Shown piece after piece: positions 28,501-36,702 of a stretch of 64,000 bases of DNA (its first letter is position 1; each line of letters begins with the position of its first letter). The notes beneath the pieces were generated by a model. That model had not been told where the DNA came from. It saw only the letters and a program-made list of their open reading frames with translations, and did not search any database. This DNA is from Sorangium cellulosum So ce56 (GTDB taxonomy: Bacteria > Myxococcota_A > Polyangia > Polyangiales > Polyangiaceae): positions 11,892,501-11,956,500 of the forward strand of contig NC_010162.1 in NCBI RefSeq assembly GCF_000067165.1, given 5' to 3'. The position numbers were made by a program, and so were the translations under genes.

Positions 28501-30560
28501 GCGTCCTCGTCCGCGTCGTCGAGGAAGCGCGCGATGCCGTACTCACCGTCGACGGGCACGACGAGCCCCGCGTCGAGCGCGCCCCAGAGGTCCTCGTCGG
28601 TCGCGCGCCGGTTCTTCTGGTGGATGAGGGCGAGCATCCTCAAATCGAACTGGTTGCCGATGCACGCGGCGAGCTTCAAGACCCGCTGCGTCGCCTCGCC
28701 CAGGCCCTGTATCCGGCGGACCATCAGGTCGACGACGTTGTCCGCGACCGTCATTCGCTGGATGTCGGCGATGTTCCATCGCCAGGCGCCCGTCTCCGAG
28801 CTGAAGCGCAGGTGGCCTTCGCGGCAAACGCTCTCGAGGTACTGGATGGTGAAGAACGGGTTCCCGTGCGTCTTGGCGAAGATGACACCCGAGAGCTCGC
28901 GACACTCCTCCCGAGGCGCGTCGAGCGTGTCCGACACGAGCTGGTTGACGTGATCGGGCCCGAGCGGCTCCAGCGTGATCGTGCGCACGCGGGCGTCGCT
29001 CTTCCGGAGCGCGCCCAGCATCATCGTCAGCGGGTGCGCGTCGTCGACCTCGTTGTCGCGGTACGACCCGATCAGCAAGAGGTGGCGGATGTCCGGGTCC
29101 TCCAGGAGCACGCTGAGGAGGTTCAAGGACCCCGTGTCGGCCCACTGGAGATCATCGAGGAACAGCACGAGCGCCCGCGTCTTCAGCGCGATCGCGCCGA
29201 TGAAGTTCCGGAACGTCAGGTTGAAGCGGTTCCGCGTCTCCATCGAGCCCAGCGCCGGGGCGGGCGGCTGCTCGCCGATGACGAGCTCGATCTCCGGGAT
29301 CACCTCGGCGATGACCCGCCCGTTCGGAGAGACCGCCGCGAGGATCCTGGCCCTCCAGTCGGCGAGCTCATTCCTGCTCTCCGTGAGGATCTGCCGGACG
29401 ATCTCCCGCAGCGCCGTGAGGATGGCCGCATACGGAACGTTGCGCGTGAACTGGTCGAACTTGCCAGCGGCGAAGTAACCCGCCTCCTTCGCGATCGGCT
29501 TGTGGATCTCGTTGACGACCGCCGACTTGCCCACGCCGGAGTAGCCGGCCACGAGCACGAGCTCCGAGCGGCCGCCCTCGGCCCCTTCCGAACCCGACCC
29601 GCTGATGTCCTTGAAGGCCGCCATCAACGCGCCGACCTCGCCCTGCCGGCCATACAGCTTCTGCGAGATCTGGAGCCGCGTGGGCTTGTCCCGCCTCCCC
29701 GGCACGAAGTCCGCCGCCGGCGCTCCGTGCTCCAGCATGTCGAGGCAGGCCTTCAGATCGGCCTTCAGGCCGAAGGTGCTCTGATACCGCTCCTCCGCCG
29801 TCTTCGAGAGCAGCTTCATGATCACCCGGGAGAGCGCCTCCGGGATCGCCGGCCGGATCAGGTGCGGCGCGACAGGCGTCTTCGCGATGTGATGGTGCAC
29901 GAGCTCGAGCGGATCCGTCGTCTCGAACGGGAGGCGCCGCGTCGTGAGCTCGTAGAGCGTGACCCCGAGGGAGTAATAATCCGAGCGGAAGTCGATCGAC
30001 CGGTTCATCCGGCCCGTCTGCTCGGGCGAGATGTACTGCAGCGTGCCCTCGCCGACCGACCACGGGTCGACCACCGCCGCGCGCTCCCCAGGCAGGAGCG
30101 AGGCGATGGAGAAATCCGTGAGCTTCGACGTGCGCACGTCGCTGTCGACGATGATGTTGCTCGGCTTGATGTCCTTGTGGACGATGTTCCGCTCATGGAT
30201 CGCCCCGAGCGTGTCCGCGAGCTGGAGCGCTATCCTCACCGCCTGCGCGAGCCCGACGCCCTCCCCATTGCCGTCGAGGATCGCCCGCAGCGAGCGACCG
30301 GCGAAGTACTCCATGACGAGCGCGGCGTAATCGAGCCGGACCTCGAGCTCGTGGACCCGCACGACCCCATCGAGGTCGAGGTGCTTCGTGATCTCGTACT
30401 GACGCTTCAGGATCGCCACGTTGCGGGTGCCATTGACGCCCTTCCGCGCGACCTTGATGACGCACATCTTGCCCGTGCTCTTCTTCCGGCCGAGATAGAC
30501 GCTGCTGCGGGCACCATCGTGCAGCGTCTCGAGCAACTCGTGATTCAACAGCTCCACCAT
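25596..30560 (-). CDS. Giant Ser/Thr kinase - AAA ATPase - GAF - STAS signalling protein
   Basis: The product is 1,654 aa. In order: a Hanks-type kinase domain (about 10-275) with lysine K36, HKD instead of HRD at 128-130 (catalytic Asp kept) and DFS instead of DFG at 149-151; an AAA/STAND-like ATPase with Walker A GYSGVGKS (339-346) and Walker B-like LFLDDLQWAD; a long helical TPR-like region (about 700-1330); a GAF domain (about 1350-1490); a coiled coil; and from residue 1534 an RsbR-type STAS domain with DVTGV and VDTSVASRL, where RsbR-like proteins are phosphorylated. Many relatives end in a histidine kinase; here STAS takes that place, linking it to stressosome-like partner switching. 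It lies convergent to the terpene synthase gene, 80 bp away. The signal is unknown. Confidence 0.93.
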   Translation of the reverse strand: MVELLNHELLETLHDGARSSVYLGRKKSTGKMCVIKVARKGVNGTRNVAILKRQYEITKHLDLDGVVRVHELEVRLDYAALVMEYFAGRSLRAILDGNGEGVGLAQAVRIALQLADTLGAIHERNIVHKDIKPSNIIVDSDVRTSKLTDFSIASLLPGERAAVVDPWSVGEGTLQYISPEQTGRMNRSIDFRSDYYSLGVTLYELTTRRLPFETTDPLELVHHHIAKTPVAPHLIRPAIPEALSRVIMKLLSKTAEERYQSTFGLKADLKACLDMLEHGAPAADFVPGRRDKPTRLQISQKLYGRQGEVGALMAAFKDISGSGSEGAEGGRSELVLVAGYSGVGKSAVVNEIHKPIAKEAGYFAAGKFDQFTRNVPYAAILTALREIVRQILTESRNELADWRARILAAVSPNGRVIAEVIPEIELVIGEQPPAPALGSMETRNRFNLTFRNFIGAIALKTRALVLFLDDLQWADTGSLNLLSVLLEDPDIRHLLLIGSYRDNEVDDAHPLTMMLGALRKSDARVRTITLEPLGPDHVNQLVSDTLDAPREECRELSGVIFAKTHGNPFFTIQYLESVCREGHLRFSSETGAWRWNIADIQRMTVADNVVDLMVRRIQGLGEATQRVLKLAACIGNQFDLRMLALIHQKNRRATDEDLWGALDAGLVVPVDGEYGIARFLDDADEDAVTFKFLHDRVQQAAYKLLTEGEQERIHLELGRLMLGESPPASVEDRIYDIVMHLNMGAKMIVDRKEREEAATLNLRAGQKARRSTAYGPGVQCLRAAAAFLPEDSWETNHELSLAIYTDLVELEYLTINFDRAEACAKIVVDHARDVLEKIRVYETRIQFHMSQHRLADALDIALAVLAMLEVPLCEAPPADIDIPRLAELPVLADRRMLAANRILVSAFPAAVLTKPHVVPLIAFTMMEICAQHGISPSAAYAFAIYGHIQCSVMNNIDHGFALGQLAIELTHRFGAIELEPKIYTLHYIAIHHWKRHLKETIEPARHAVQVGLETGDIEYAGYSSCQHPTYSLFAGEDLGTTEQRMTHAIELAMKLKQQYPLYYVKIWKQLVRSLRDPSAEKLRLVGESFDETSMIPCLEHNRTSLFCLHLAKGMMLYYFAEPKLAYECLRAGEEYQDAVGFATVVEQNLYSSLSVLAAFDRLTKEEQDAALAKVDANQQKLGMWARHAPENSQHKHDLVSAELARVGRSMIEAMALYDRAIEGARQHGYIQEEALGCELASSFYRGMGRSEIAQHYMTMAYRGYALWGADAKCQSLVAAFPHLRLEGRPDQSTSVTVTSTHDDAVLDLLSVVKASQAVASEIVLERLLENLMTIVLENVGAQSGMLAVARGDALFVEVEGTFQPKQVYVLKSAPVVSFSRAPLSIISYVQRTQKAILLDNAAEEARFSADPYIREIRPKSVICAPIIRQNRLVGVLYLENNLSTGVFTQNRLDLLKLLSTQIAISIENAKLYERLEQEVAARTEELRLSNEQLRDVNDQLQVELGERVRLQEERVQMQEAIIQTQRDRLFELSTPCIPITDQVMVMPIIGTIDERRAAQMIETAMQGVASSSAKVVIVDVTGVKSVDTSVASRLMSLAQAVGLLGSKAILTGLRPAVAQSLVALGVDLGSIETRSNLKAGIAYAMRRTATRLHA

Positions 30561-31220
30561 GACGGCGACCCCCTGGAGTGACAGGGCTATTTACCCAGCG
30601 CGGCGTTCAGTCGGTATCTCGGTCCGCGTCAAGCTGCAGTCCCCCGCTTCACGGCAGCTCCTCGGGGCGCTGAGCTCAAGGACGGCGACAGGCGACCGCG
30701 CGATCCGTCGAGGGAGCGAACGTGCTCGGCGGGGCGCATCGCCCTACGCAATCGAAACGGACGGGTTGTGTCAAGGTCGAACCGCCGCGGCGCCGCGCGC
30801 GGATCGAGCGCTCCCGGCTGGCTCCGCCGCCGAGACGCCGCGCGCGGATCGAGCGCTCCCGGCTGGCTCCACCGCCGAGACGCCGCGCGTCAGGCCCTCC
30901 CTGAGGCGCGGCGCTTTTCCTCATCGATAAGCAAGATTGAAATGAGCAACGATCGGCCCCTGACAGAGAAGTAAGGAGACGCCTGACCGAGTGACCGTTG
31001 CCATGTCGTCCCGACAACATGCGTCGCCCGGCGGGCGACAACGTGGGTCGGGTGGGTCGGTCGACGCGGGCGTGGCGCGCTGTCGAGGCCCCCACGCGGC
31101 GGCGCTCCCGAGCACGCCGTGGCGCCGGTCTGCCGGTCCGGAGCAGGCCATGGAGCCCGCCCCGTTGTGGGATGGACTGGTGTCGCGTGAGCCGATGTGG
31201 GGAGCGGCGCCCCGCCGGCG
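30561..31220. other. Intergenic, 660 bp, with a 45-bp tandem repeat
   Basis: This lies between the start of the giant kinase gene and the 3' end of ggt, both on the minus strand, so the kinase promoter should be here. It contains the repeat at 30791-30889. I find no other gene or clear promoter. Confidence 0.45.
30791..30889. repeat. 45-bp tandem repeat, two full copies plus a partial third
   Basis: Copies at 30791-30835 and 30836-30880 differ at one base; a third copy breaks off after nine bases at 30889. Each starts CGCCGCGCG and carries CTCCCGGCTGGCTCC. The unit length is a multiple of three and all frames are open across it, but no start signal or homologue supports a gene. It sits upstream of the giant kinase. 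Confidence 0.85.
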
Positions 31221-33050
31221 CTACTTCCCGGCGGCCGCCTCGGAGCCGGGTCGCCGAGGCTCCCGCGCGCCGGCGAACGCGGCGCCCTCGCGGCCGATCG
31301 ACGGGGCGTCGGCGATGTGCCCGCGGTCGTCGAGGGTGTGGCCCATTGCGCCGAGCGCGCTCCTCAGCTCGTCGGGGAAGCCGCCCTGCTCGACGAACAG
31401 CTTGTCGGGGTAGTCCTGGTGGTGGAAGCGCGGCGCGTTCACGCCCGTGGTCACGTCGAAGCCGAAGTCGACGACGTTCGAGAGGATCTGGAACACCGCA
31501 GTGAGGATCGTCGGGCCGCCCGCGGCGCCGAGCACGAGCTCCACGCGCCCGTCCTTCCCGGTCACGATCGTCGGCGACATCGACGAGAGCATGCGCTTGC
31601 CGGGCGCGATGGAGTTGGCCTCCCCCTGCACCAGACCGAACTGGTTCGGGGTGCCGGGCACGGTGGCGAAGTCATCCATCTCGTTGTTCAGCACGAATCC
31701 GGCGCCGGTCACCGTCACCCCCGAGCCGTACCAGCCGTTCAGCGTCGTGGTCAGCGCGACGGCGTTGCCCTGCGCGTCGACCACCGAGAAATGCGTCGTG
31801 TGCGGGCCGCGCCCGCCCGAGTCCTTGACCGCCGCACCGCGGGCGAGCTCGTCGGTCGGCGTCGCGCGGTCGGCCGCAATCGTGGCGCGCTGCTTCTCGG
31901 CCCACGCGACCGAGAGCAGCTCCTCCACCGGGTTCTTCACGAAATCGGGATCCCCGAGGACCTCGTTGCGCGCGAGGAACACCCGCCGCATCGCCTCGGC
32001 GACCACGTGCACGTGCGACGGCGAGTGCCAGCCGAGCTTGGCGACGTCGAGCCCCTCCAGCTGGTGCGCGATCATCGCGAGGGCGAGGCCGCCCGACGAC
32101 GGGAGCGGCATCGAAGCGACGCGGCGCCCGCGGTACTCGAACACGATGGGCTCGCGCCACTTCGCCTTGTAGCCCTTGAGGTCCGCGGCCGTGATGATGC
32201 CCTTGCCCCGCCGCATCTCGGCCACGAAGAGCTCGGCCGTCTTGCCCTCGTAAAAGCCCGCGGGCCCCTTCTCCGCGATGCGCTCGAGCGTCGCCGCGAG
32301 CTCGGGCGATTTCCACGTGGCGCCGATCTCGATGGGCGCGCCGCCCGGCAGGAACAGCGCGACCGACGCCGGGAAGCGCTTGAGCTTGCCCGACGCGGCC
32401 TTGACCGTCGTCGCGAAGTTCTCGTCGACCGAGAAGCCCTCCTTCGCGAGCCGGATCGCGGGCGCGACGAGCTCGGCCCAGGTCTTCTTCTTGGAGCCGA
32501 GCTTGTCGTACGCTTCCCAGAGCCCCGCCACGCTGCCGGGCACGCCGACCGCGAGGTGGCCGACGCGCGCTCCCTCCGTGGCCTTGCCGTCCTTGCCCCG
32601 GTACATGTCGTGGGTCGCCTTGCCCGGCGCGGTCTCGCGGAAGTCGAGCGCGTGCTCCTTGTCGCCGACGCGCGCGACCATGAACCCGCCGCCGCCGAGG
32701 TTGCCGGCCGTCGGGTGCACGACGGCCAGCGCGAACGCCGTCGCGACCGCCGCGTCGACGGCGTTGCCGCCCGCGGCGAGGACCTCCGCGCCCACCTTCG
32801 TGGCGAGGGCGGCGTCGCTCGTGACCATCGAGGGGCCCCGCACCGGCGGCGCGCCCTCGGGGTAAGGCCACCCGGCGGGGAACCGCGACGCCGGCGTGGC
32901 CGGCGCGGCCGGCGCGGGCGCAGGCGCCGAGGCGGGGGCGGCGTTCGGCGACGGGGGCGGGGGAGGCGCGGGCGGAGGGGGCGGGACGGCGGCCTCGCAG
33001 CCCGCGAGGAGGACGACGGCGAGCAATCGATGCCAGGCACGGAGCTTCAT
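31221..33050 (-). CDS. ggt: Gamma-glutamyltransferase lipoprotein
   Basis: The product is 609 aa. Residues 1-18 are a lipoprotein signal (LLAVVLLAGC), then a Pro/Ala-rich linker of about 40 residues not usual in the family. The enzyme part begins near residue 70 (MVTSDAALATKVGAEVL) and has GGNAVDAAVA, GNLGGGGFM, PLPSSGGLAL and the autocleavage site HTTHFSVVD, whose first Thr (T418) would be the nucleophile and new N-terminus of the small subunit. A lid-type segment and SSMSPTIV, with GAAGGPTI, follow. It hydrolyses or transfers gamma-glutamyl groups from glutathione and related compounds outside the inner membrane. It stands alone, divergent from the pseudokinase gene. Confidence 0.95.
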   Translation of the reverse strand: MKLRAWHRLLAVVLLAGCEAAVPPPPPAPPPPPSPNAAPASAPAPAPAAPATPASRFPAGWPYPEGAPPVRGPSMVTSDAALATKVGAEVLAAGGNAVDAAVATAFALAVVHPTAGNLGGGGFMVARVGDKEHALDFRETAPGKATHDMYRGKDGKATEGARVGHLAVGVPGSVAGLWEAYDKLGSKKKTWAELVAPAIRLAKEGFSVDENFATTVKAASGKLKRFPASVALFLPGGAPIEIGATWKSPELAATLERIAEKGPAGFYEGKTAELFVAEMRRGKGIITAADLKGYKAKWREPIVFEYRGRRVASMPLPSSGGLALAMIAHQLEGLDVAKLGWHSPSHVHVVAEAMRRVFLARNEVLGDPDFVKNPVEELLSVAWAEKQRATIAADRATPTDELARGAAVKDSGGRGPHTTHFSVVDAQGNAVALTTTLNGWYGSGVTVTGAGFVLNNEMDDFATVPGTPNQFGLVQGEANSIAPGKRMLSSMSPTIVTGKDGRVELVLGAAGGPTILTAVFQILSNVVDFGFDVTTGVNAPRFHHQDYPDKLFVEQGGFPDELRSALGAMGHTLDDRGHIADAPSIGREGAAFAGAREPRRPGSEAAAGK

Positions 33051-33330
33051 CGCGGCGGCTTATAGCCCAGGCTCCGCGCCGCTCGAAGGCCAGAGGCGCG
33101 GCCGCGCGAGCGCGACCGGAGGGTTCTCCACGGTGATCCGTCACAGCTGTTCGGGCATCTGCTGATCAGCTGTACCGCTCTCTGGCGAACGGGAGAGCGA
33201 CGCGCCGTACAGGGCGCGTGGAGCATGGGCTCGTACCGAGGCGCCCGGGGACGCCTCCCGGCGCCGCGAAGTGATCGGTCTTGGTCGTTGGCTTGGGGGC
33301 TTCGCCCCGCTTGGGTATGATCGGCCCCGG

Positions 33331-35871
33331 ATGTTTCCGACGGAGCCCGCTCCCGAGACGATTGGGGCCTACAAGATTCTCCGGCGCCTGTCCGGTTCTG
33401 GGCCTACCAGCGTCTATCTCGGGCGACTGGATGGGCCGCTCGGGTTTCGCCGCGTCTGCGTGCTGAAGCTCGTCCCGAATACCGCCGAGGGGGATCCGCG
33501 CTTCGCCGACGAGCTCGCCCGCGAGGCGTCGATCTGCGCGACGATGAACCACCCGGCGATCGTGCGGATGTTCGACTTCTTCGAGCACGACGGCCGGCTC
33601 GTCCTCGTGCTCGAGCACGTCGAGGGCGTGAACCTCAATCGGCTGCACCAGCACCTCGCGGCGCGGCAGCAGAAGCTCGCCGACGCGGCGGTCTACTACC
33701 TGGTCCACTGCATCGCCGGGGCGCTCGCGCACGCGCACGGGTCCGTCGACGAGCACGGCAGCCCCACGCCGATCGTCCATCGCAACCTCCACCCGGAGAA
33801 CATCGTGATCGGGTGGGACGGGCAGGTGCGGCTGACGGGGTTCGGCATCGGCAAGATCCTCGGGCGCACGCCGGATACGATCGCGGGCGTGGTCAAGGGC
33901 GCGCCGGGCTACATGGCGCCCGAGCAGGCGCGCGCCGAGCGGGTCACGGTGAAGGCCGATATCTATGGCGTGGGGCTCCTGCTCTGGTCGTTGCTCACGG
34001 GGCGGCGGCCGCCCGCGGACGGCACGCGCCCGCAGGCGATCGCCACGATCCGGCCGGAGATCCCGCGCCCGATCGTGGCGCTGCTCGACACGGCCCTCGC
34101 GCCGGCGCCGGACGATCGGAAGATCACCGTTCACGAGATCGAGCAGGCGCTCGCGAAGGTCGCTCGCCCGGAGAAGGGGAAGGCCGAGCTCGTGACGCGC
34201 GTGCAATCGGCGCACGCGACCATCGAGATCGAGGACGCGGATCACGAGGAGGACCGGCGGCCGACGATCCCGGTCAAGGGCAAGGGAGGTCAGACCTCGA
34301 GGCCCGCGGCGGACGCGGCGAAGCGGCTCGCGAAGGATCTCTTCGCCAAAGATCAGGCGGCCAGGGACGGCGGCGCCGCGAGGCTGCGGACCCCGGGCGC
34401 GCAGGCGAAGACCGCGCCTCCCTCGGCGGGGGCGTCCGAGGCGCTGATCGGGTCGGCTCGGCAGGACGGCAAGGCGTCGATCGGCGCGCCCGAGCCGATC
34501 ACGATCCCGGTGCCGGCCTCGTCCGAGGTGAGGGGCGACGGCGCGAAGGGCGTCGAGGGACGGAGGCCCGCGCTGCCGGATCGCGAGACGTTCGGCCGCC
34601 TGTTCGAGGCGTCGAAGCGCGCGGCGGAGCGCGACGCGGCGGCGGCCGACGAGGGGCCGCCGGAGGGCGGGCCGCCGACGTTGACCGAGGTCGACCCGAT
34701 ATTCGAGGAGGACGGCACGACGATGCCTGGCACGGGCGCGGAGGCGGCCCGCTTCGTGCCGGCCCCCTCGGTGATCCCGGAGGCGATCCGCTTCGGTCCG
34801 CCGCCGGCCCTGCCGGCGGATCTCGCGCCCGCGTTCCTGGGGGCGCCGCCCAAGCCGCCTTCCGGCTCGCCGGTGACCCCCTCTGGCGTGACCGTGCCGA
34901 TGGGCGCAACGGGCCTGACGCCGCCCGGGGTGACGGTGCCAGTGGACGGCTCATCGGGCCTGACGCCGCCCGGGGGCGTGCCGTACCCGAGGCCGAGCGC
35001 GGCGGGCCGCGGCGGCTCTCCGGGGGAGTCGTCGCCCCCGGCGGGCGCGTCGTCGCGGCGCCCGCGGCTGCCCGGGCTGCCATGGCAAGTGCCGCGTTCG
35101 CTGTCGCCTATCGGGACGATCGCGGTGTCGGCGATCACGGCGACGGTGGTGGCGGGGCTCTGGATCTACGTGGCGCGGCGGGATCGGCCCGAGCCGGCTG
35201 CCCCTGCCGCGGTGGAGCTGGCGCCCGCGCTCGTCGAGCCCGTCGCCGCCGCGGCGTCCGCGGCGAGCGAGCCGCCCCCCGTGAAGAAGGCTCCTGCCGG
35301 GAAGGCGCAGGCGGCGAAGACGCTTTCAGCAAAGGAGGCCGCGGCGGCGAAGGAAGCCGCGGCGAAGGAGGCGGCGGCGGCGAAGGAGGCTGCCGCGAAG
35401 GAGGCCGCAGCGGCGAAGGAGGCTGCCGCGAAGGAGGCGGCGGCGGCGAAGGAGGCTGCCGCGAAGGAGGCGGCGGCGGCGAAGGAGGCTGCCGCGAAGG
35501 AGGCCGCGGCGGCGAAGGAAGCCGCGGCGAAAGAGGCGGCGGCGGCGAAGGAGGCCGCGGCGGCGGCGAAGGAGGCCGCGAGCCAGGCGCGGCAGGGGGG
35601 CAATCCTGCGTCGCTGCCCAAGGATCAGGGCCTGATCACGGTGGGGTTTCCGCAGCCGGGGGGTGTCTACATGACCGGCAAGTACGCGGGGGACGTGAAC
35701 CAGGCGCTGGCCGTGCGCTGCGGCCGCTTCTTCGTGCGCGTCGGCCGGGCCGGGAAGACGAAGTTCCCCGAGTGGCTCAGCGCGGGTGTGACAGCGCAGG
35801 TGCCGTGCCAGGGGGCCACGAGCATCGATATCAAGCCGAGCGCACCGCCGAAGGCGAAGAAGAAGCGGTAG
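33331..35871 (+). CDS. Membrane-anchored pseudokinase with EAAAK-type helical repeat
   Basis: The product is 846 aa from ATG 33331. Residues 10-280 are a Hanks-kinase fold: Gly loop SGSGPTS, lysine K46, a helix-C Glu near E65, and the APE block MAPEQ. But the catalytic loop is HRN (N152 in place of Asp) and DFG is GFG (G170 in place of Asp), so phosphotransfer is unlikely. A Pro/Gly-rich cytosolic region follows, then one membrane segment near residue 590 (SAITATVVAGLWIYV), and then about 80 residues of KEAAA-type repeats (35333-35582) that should form a long single helix. The C-terminal domain is about 85 residues, with two Cys (AVRCGRFF and VPCQG) and a GGVYMTGKY strand. A sensor or scaffold role is inferred. 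Confidence 0.88.
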   Translation: MFPTEPAPETIGAYKILRRLSGSGPTSVYLGRLDGPLGFRRVCVLKLVPNTAEGDPRFADELAREASICATMNHPAIVRMFDFFEHDGRLVLVLEHVEGVNLNRLHQHLAARQQKLADAAVYYLVHCIAGALAHAHGSVDEHGSPTPIVHRNLHPENIVIGWDGQVRLTGFGIGKILGRTPDTIAGVVKGAPGYMAPEQARAERVTVKADIYGVGLLLWSLLTGRRPPADGTRPQAIATIRPEIPRPIVALLDTALAPAPDDRKITVHEIEQALAKVARPEKGKAELVTRVQSAHATIEIEDADHEEDRRPTIPVKGKGGQTSRPAADAAKRLAKDLFAKDQAARDGGAARLRTPGAQAKTAPPSAGASEALIGSARQDGKASIGAPEPITIPVPASSEVRGDGAKGVEGRRPALPDRETFGRLFEASKRAAERDAAAADEGPPEGGPPTLTEVDPIFEEDGTTMPGTGAEAARFVPAPSVIPEAIRFGPPPALPADLAPAFLGAPPKPPSGSPVTPSGVTVPMGATGLTPPGVTVPVDGSSGLTPPGGVPYPRPSAAGRGGSPGESSPPAGASSRRPRLPGLPWQVPRSLSPIGTIAVSAITATVVAGLWIYVARRDRPEPAAPAAVELAPALVEPVAAAASAASEPPPVKKAPAGKAQAAKTLSAKEAAAAKEAAAKEAAAAKEAAAKEAAAAKEAAAKEAAAAKEAAAKEAAAAKEAAAKEAAAAKEAAAKEAAAAKEAAAAAKEAASQARQGGNPASLPKDQGLITVGFPQPGGVYMTGKYAGDVNQALAVRCGRFFVRVGRAGKTKFPEWLSAGVTAQVPCQGATSIDIKPSAPPKAKKKR

Positions 35872-35949
35872 CCCCGGGGCTCGGCGCCCAGGCCGCCTCG
35901 GCGCGGCGGCCGGAGCCCTCCGCGGCGATGGCGCGATGGCCGCGCGCCC

Positions 35950-36105
35950 CTATCTCCTACAGACCGCCTCCAGGCTGTTGCCGTCGGGGTCGTGCAGGAA
36001 AGCGGCGTAATACGTCGGGCCGTAATCCGCGCGCACGCCGGGCTTGGAGTGAGGGATGCCCTGGCGCTCTTGGAGAATCTTGCGGTGACGCGCGCCGCGC
36101 CTCCA
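35950..36105 (-). pseudogene. Fragment of a VOC/glyoxalase-family protein
   Basis: Reading the minus strand, the last about 45 codons give GIPHSKPGVRADYG, TYYAAFLHDPDGNSLEAVCRR and a TAG stop. This is the C-terminal pattern of small vicinal-oxygen-chelate (glyoxalase/bleomycin-resistance) proteins, with the metal-binding Glu in LEAVC. Upstream, an in-frame TAG lies near 36106 and no start exists, so only the tail remains. The response-regulator gene begins its stop at 36131, so the front half was probably removed by deletion. Confidence 0.7.
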
Positions 36106-36130
36106 CTACGCTCGGGGAGGCGCGCGCGGC

Positions 36131-36484
36131 TCAGGCGGCGTCGATCGTCCTGAGCAGGGCGTCGAGCTCGAAGGGCTTGCTGAGCACCTCGCGCGCGTGC
36201 GCCGGCATCGGCTGCTTGATGTTCGACGCCGCGGTCATGATGACGACGGGGATCTCCTCCAGCGCGGGGATCGCGCAGAGCTCGTCGCACACCTTCCAGC
36301 CGTTCATCTTCGGCATCATCAGGTCGAGCAGGATCACTCCGGGCCGCTCGCCGTCGAGGAGCCGCTCGAGCGCCTCTCGCCCGCTGAAGAAAGGCGTCGC
36401 CTCATAACCGAGGTCGCGCAGCGTCTCGGCCAGGGTCGTCGCCAGATCCACGTCGTCATCGATGATCAGGACAGACTTGTTCAT
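36131..36484 (-). CDS. Stand-alone response regulator receiver (CheY-like)
   Basis: The product is 117 aa from ATG 36484 ([11 protein letters not shown]); the frame extends upstream but without protein-like sequence. Receiver landmarks are all present: the acidic pair in IIDDD, the phospho-acceptor Asp in ILLDLMMPK (about residue 52), Thr in IMTAA and Lys in LSKPF. There is no output domain. No histidine kinase is adjacent, so its partner is unknown. It is divergent from the fructose bisphosphatase gene, 218 bp away. Confidence 0.93.
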
Positions 36485-36702
36485 GTAGGAAGAGGGCGTT
36501 CGCTGGTGAATGTGGGCCGACGTCGAGGCCGCTCGGCGCGGAGATGCGGCCTCGCTGCCACAACATTGCATGGGCTCCCATGGCATTTGCTAGTAGGACG
36601 CCGCGCGGCCGCAAGGAGAAACGCGGCAGAGCCAGGCACGTGCGCTCGCCTTGCGCGCTTGCCCGGCTGCTTCAGCGCGGCCTTGCTCTATGCTGTGGCG
36701 CC

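Noticed and set aside
35333..35582. Regular GCG/AAG repeats considered as a CRISPR-like array
   Set aside because: They are short coding repeats encoding KEAAA units inside the pseudokinase frame, without spacers.
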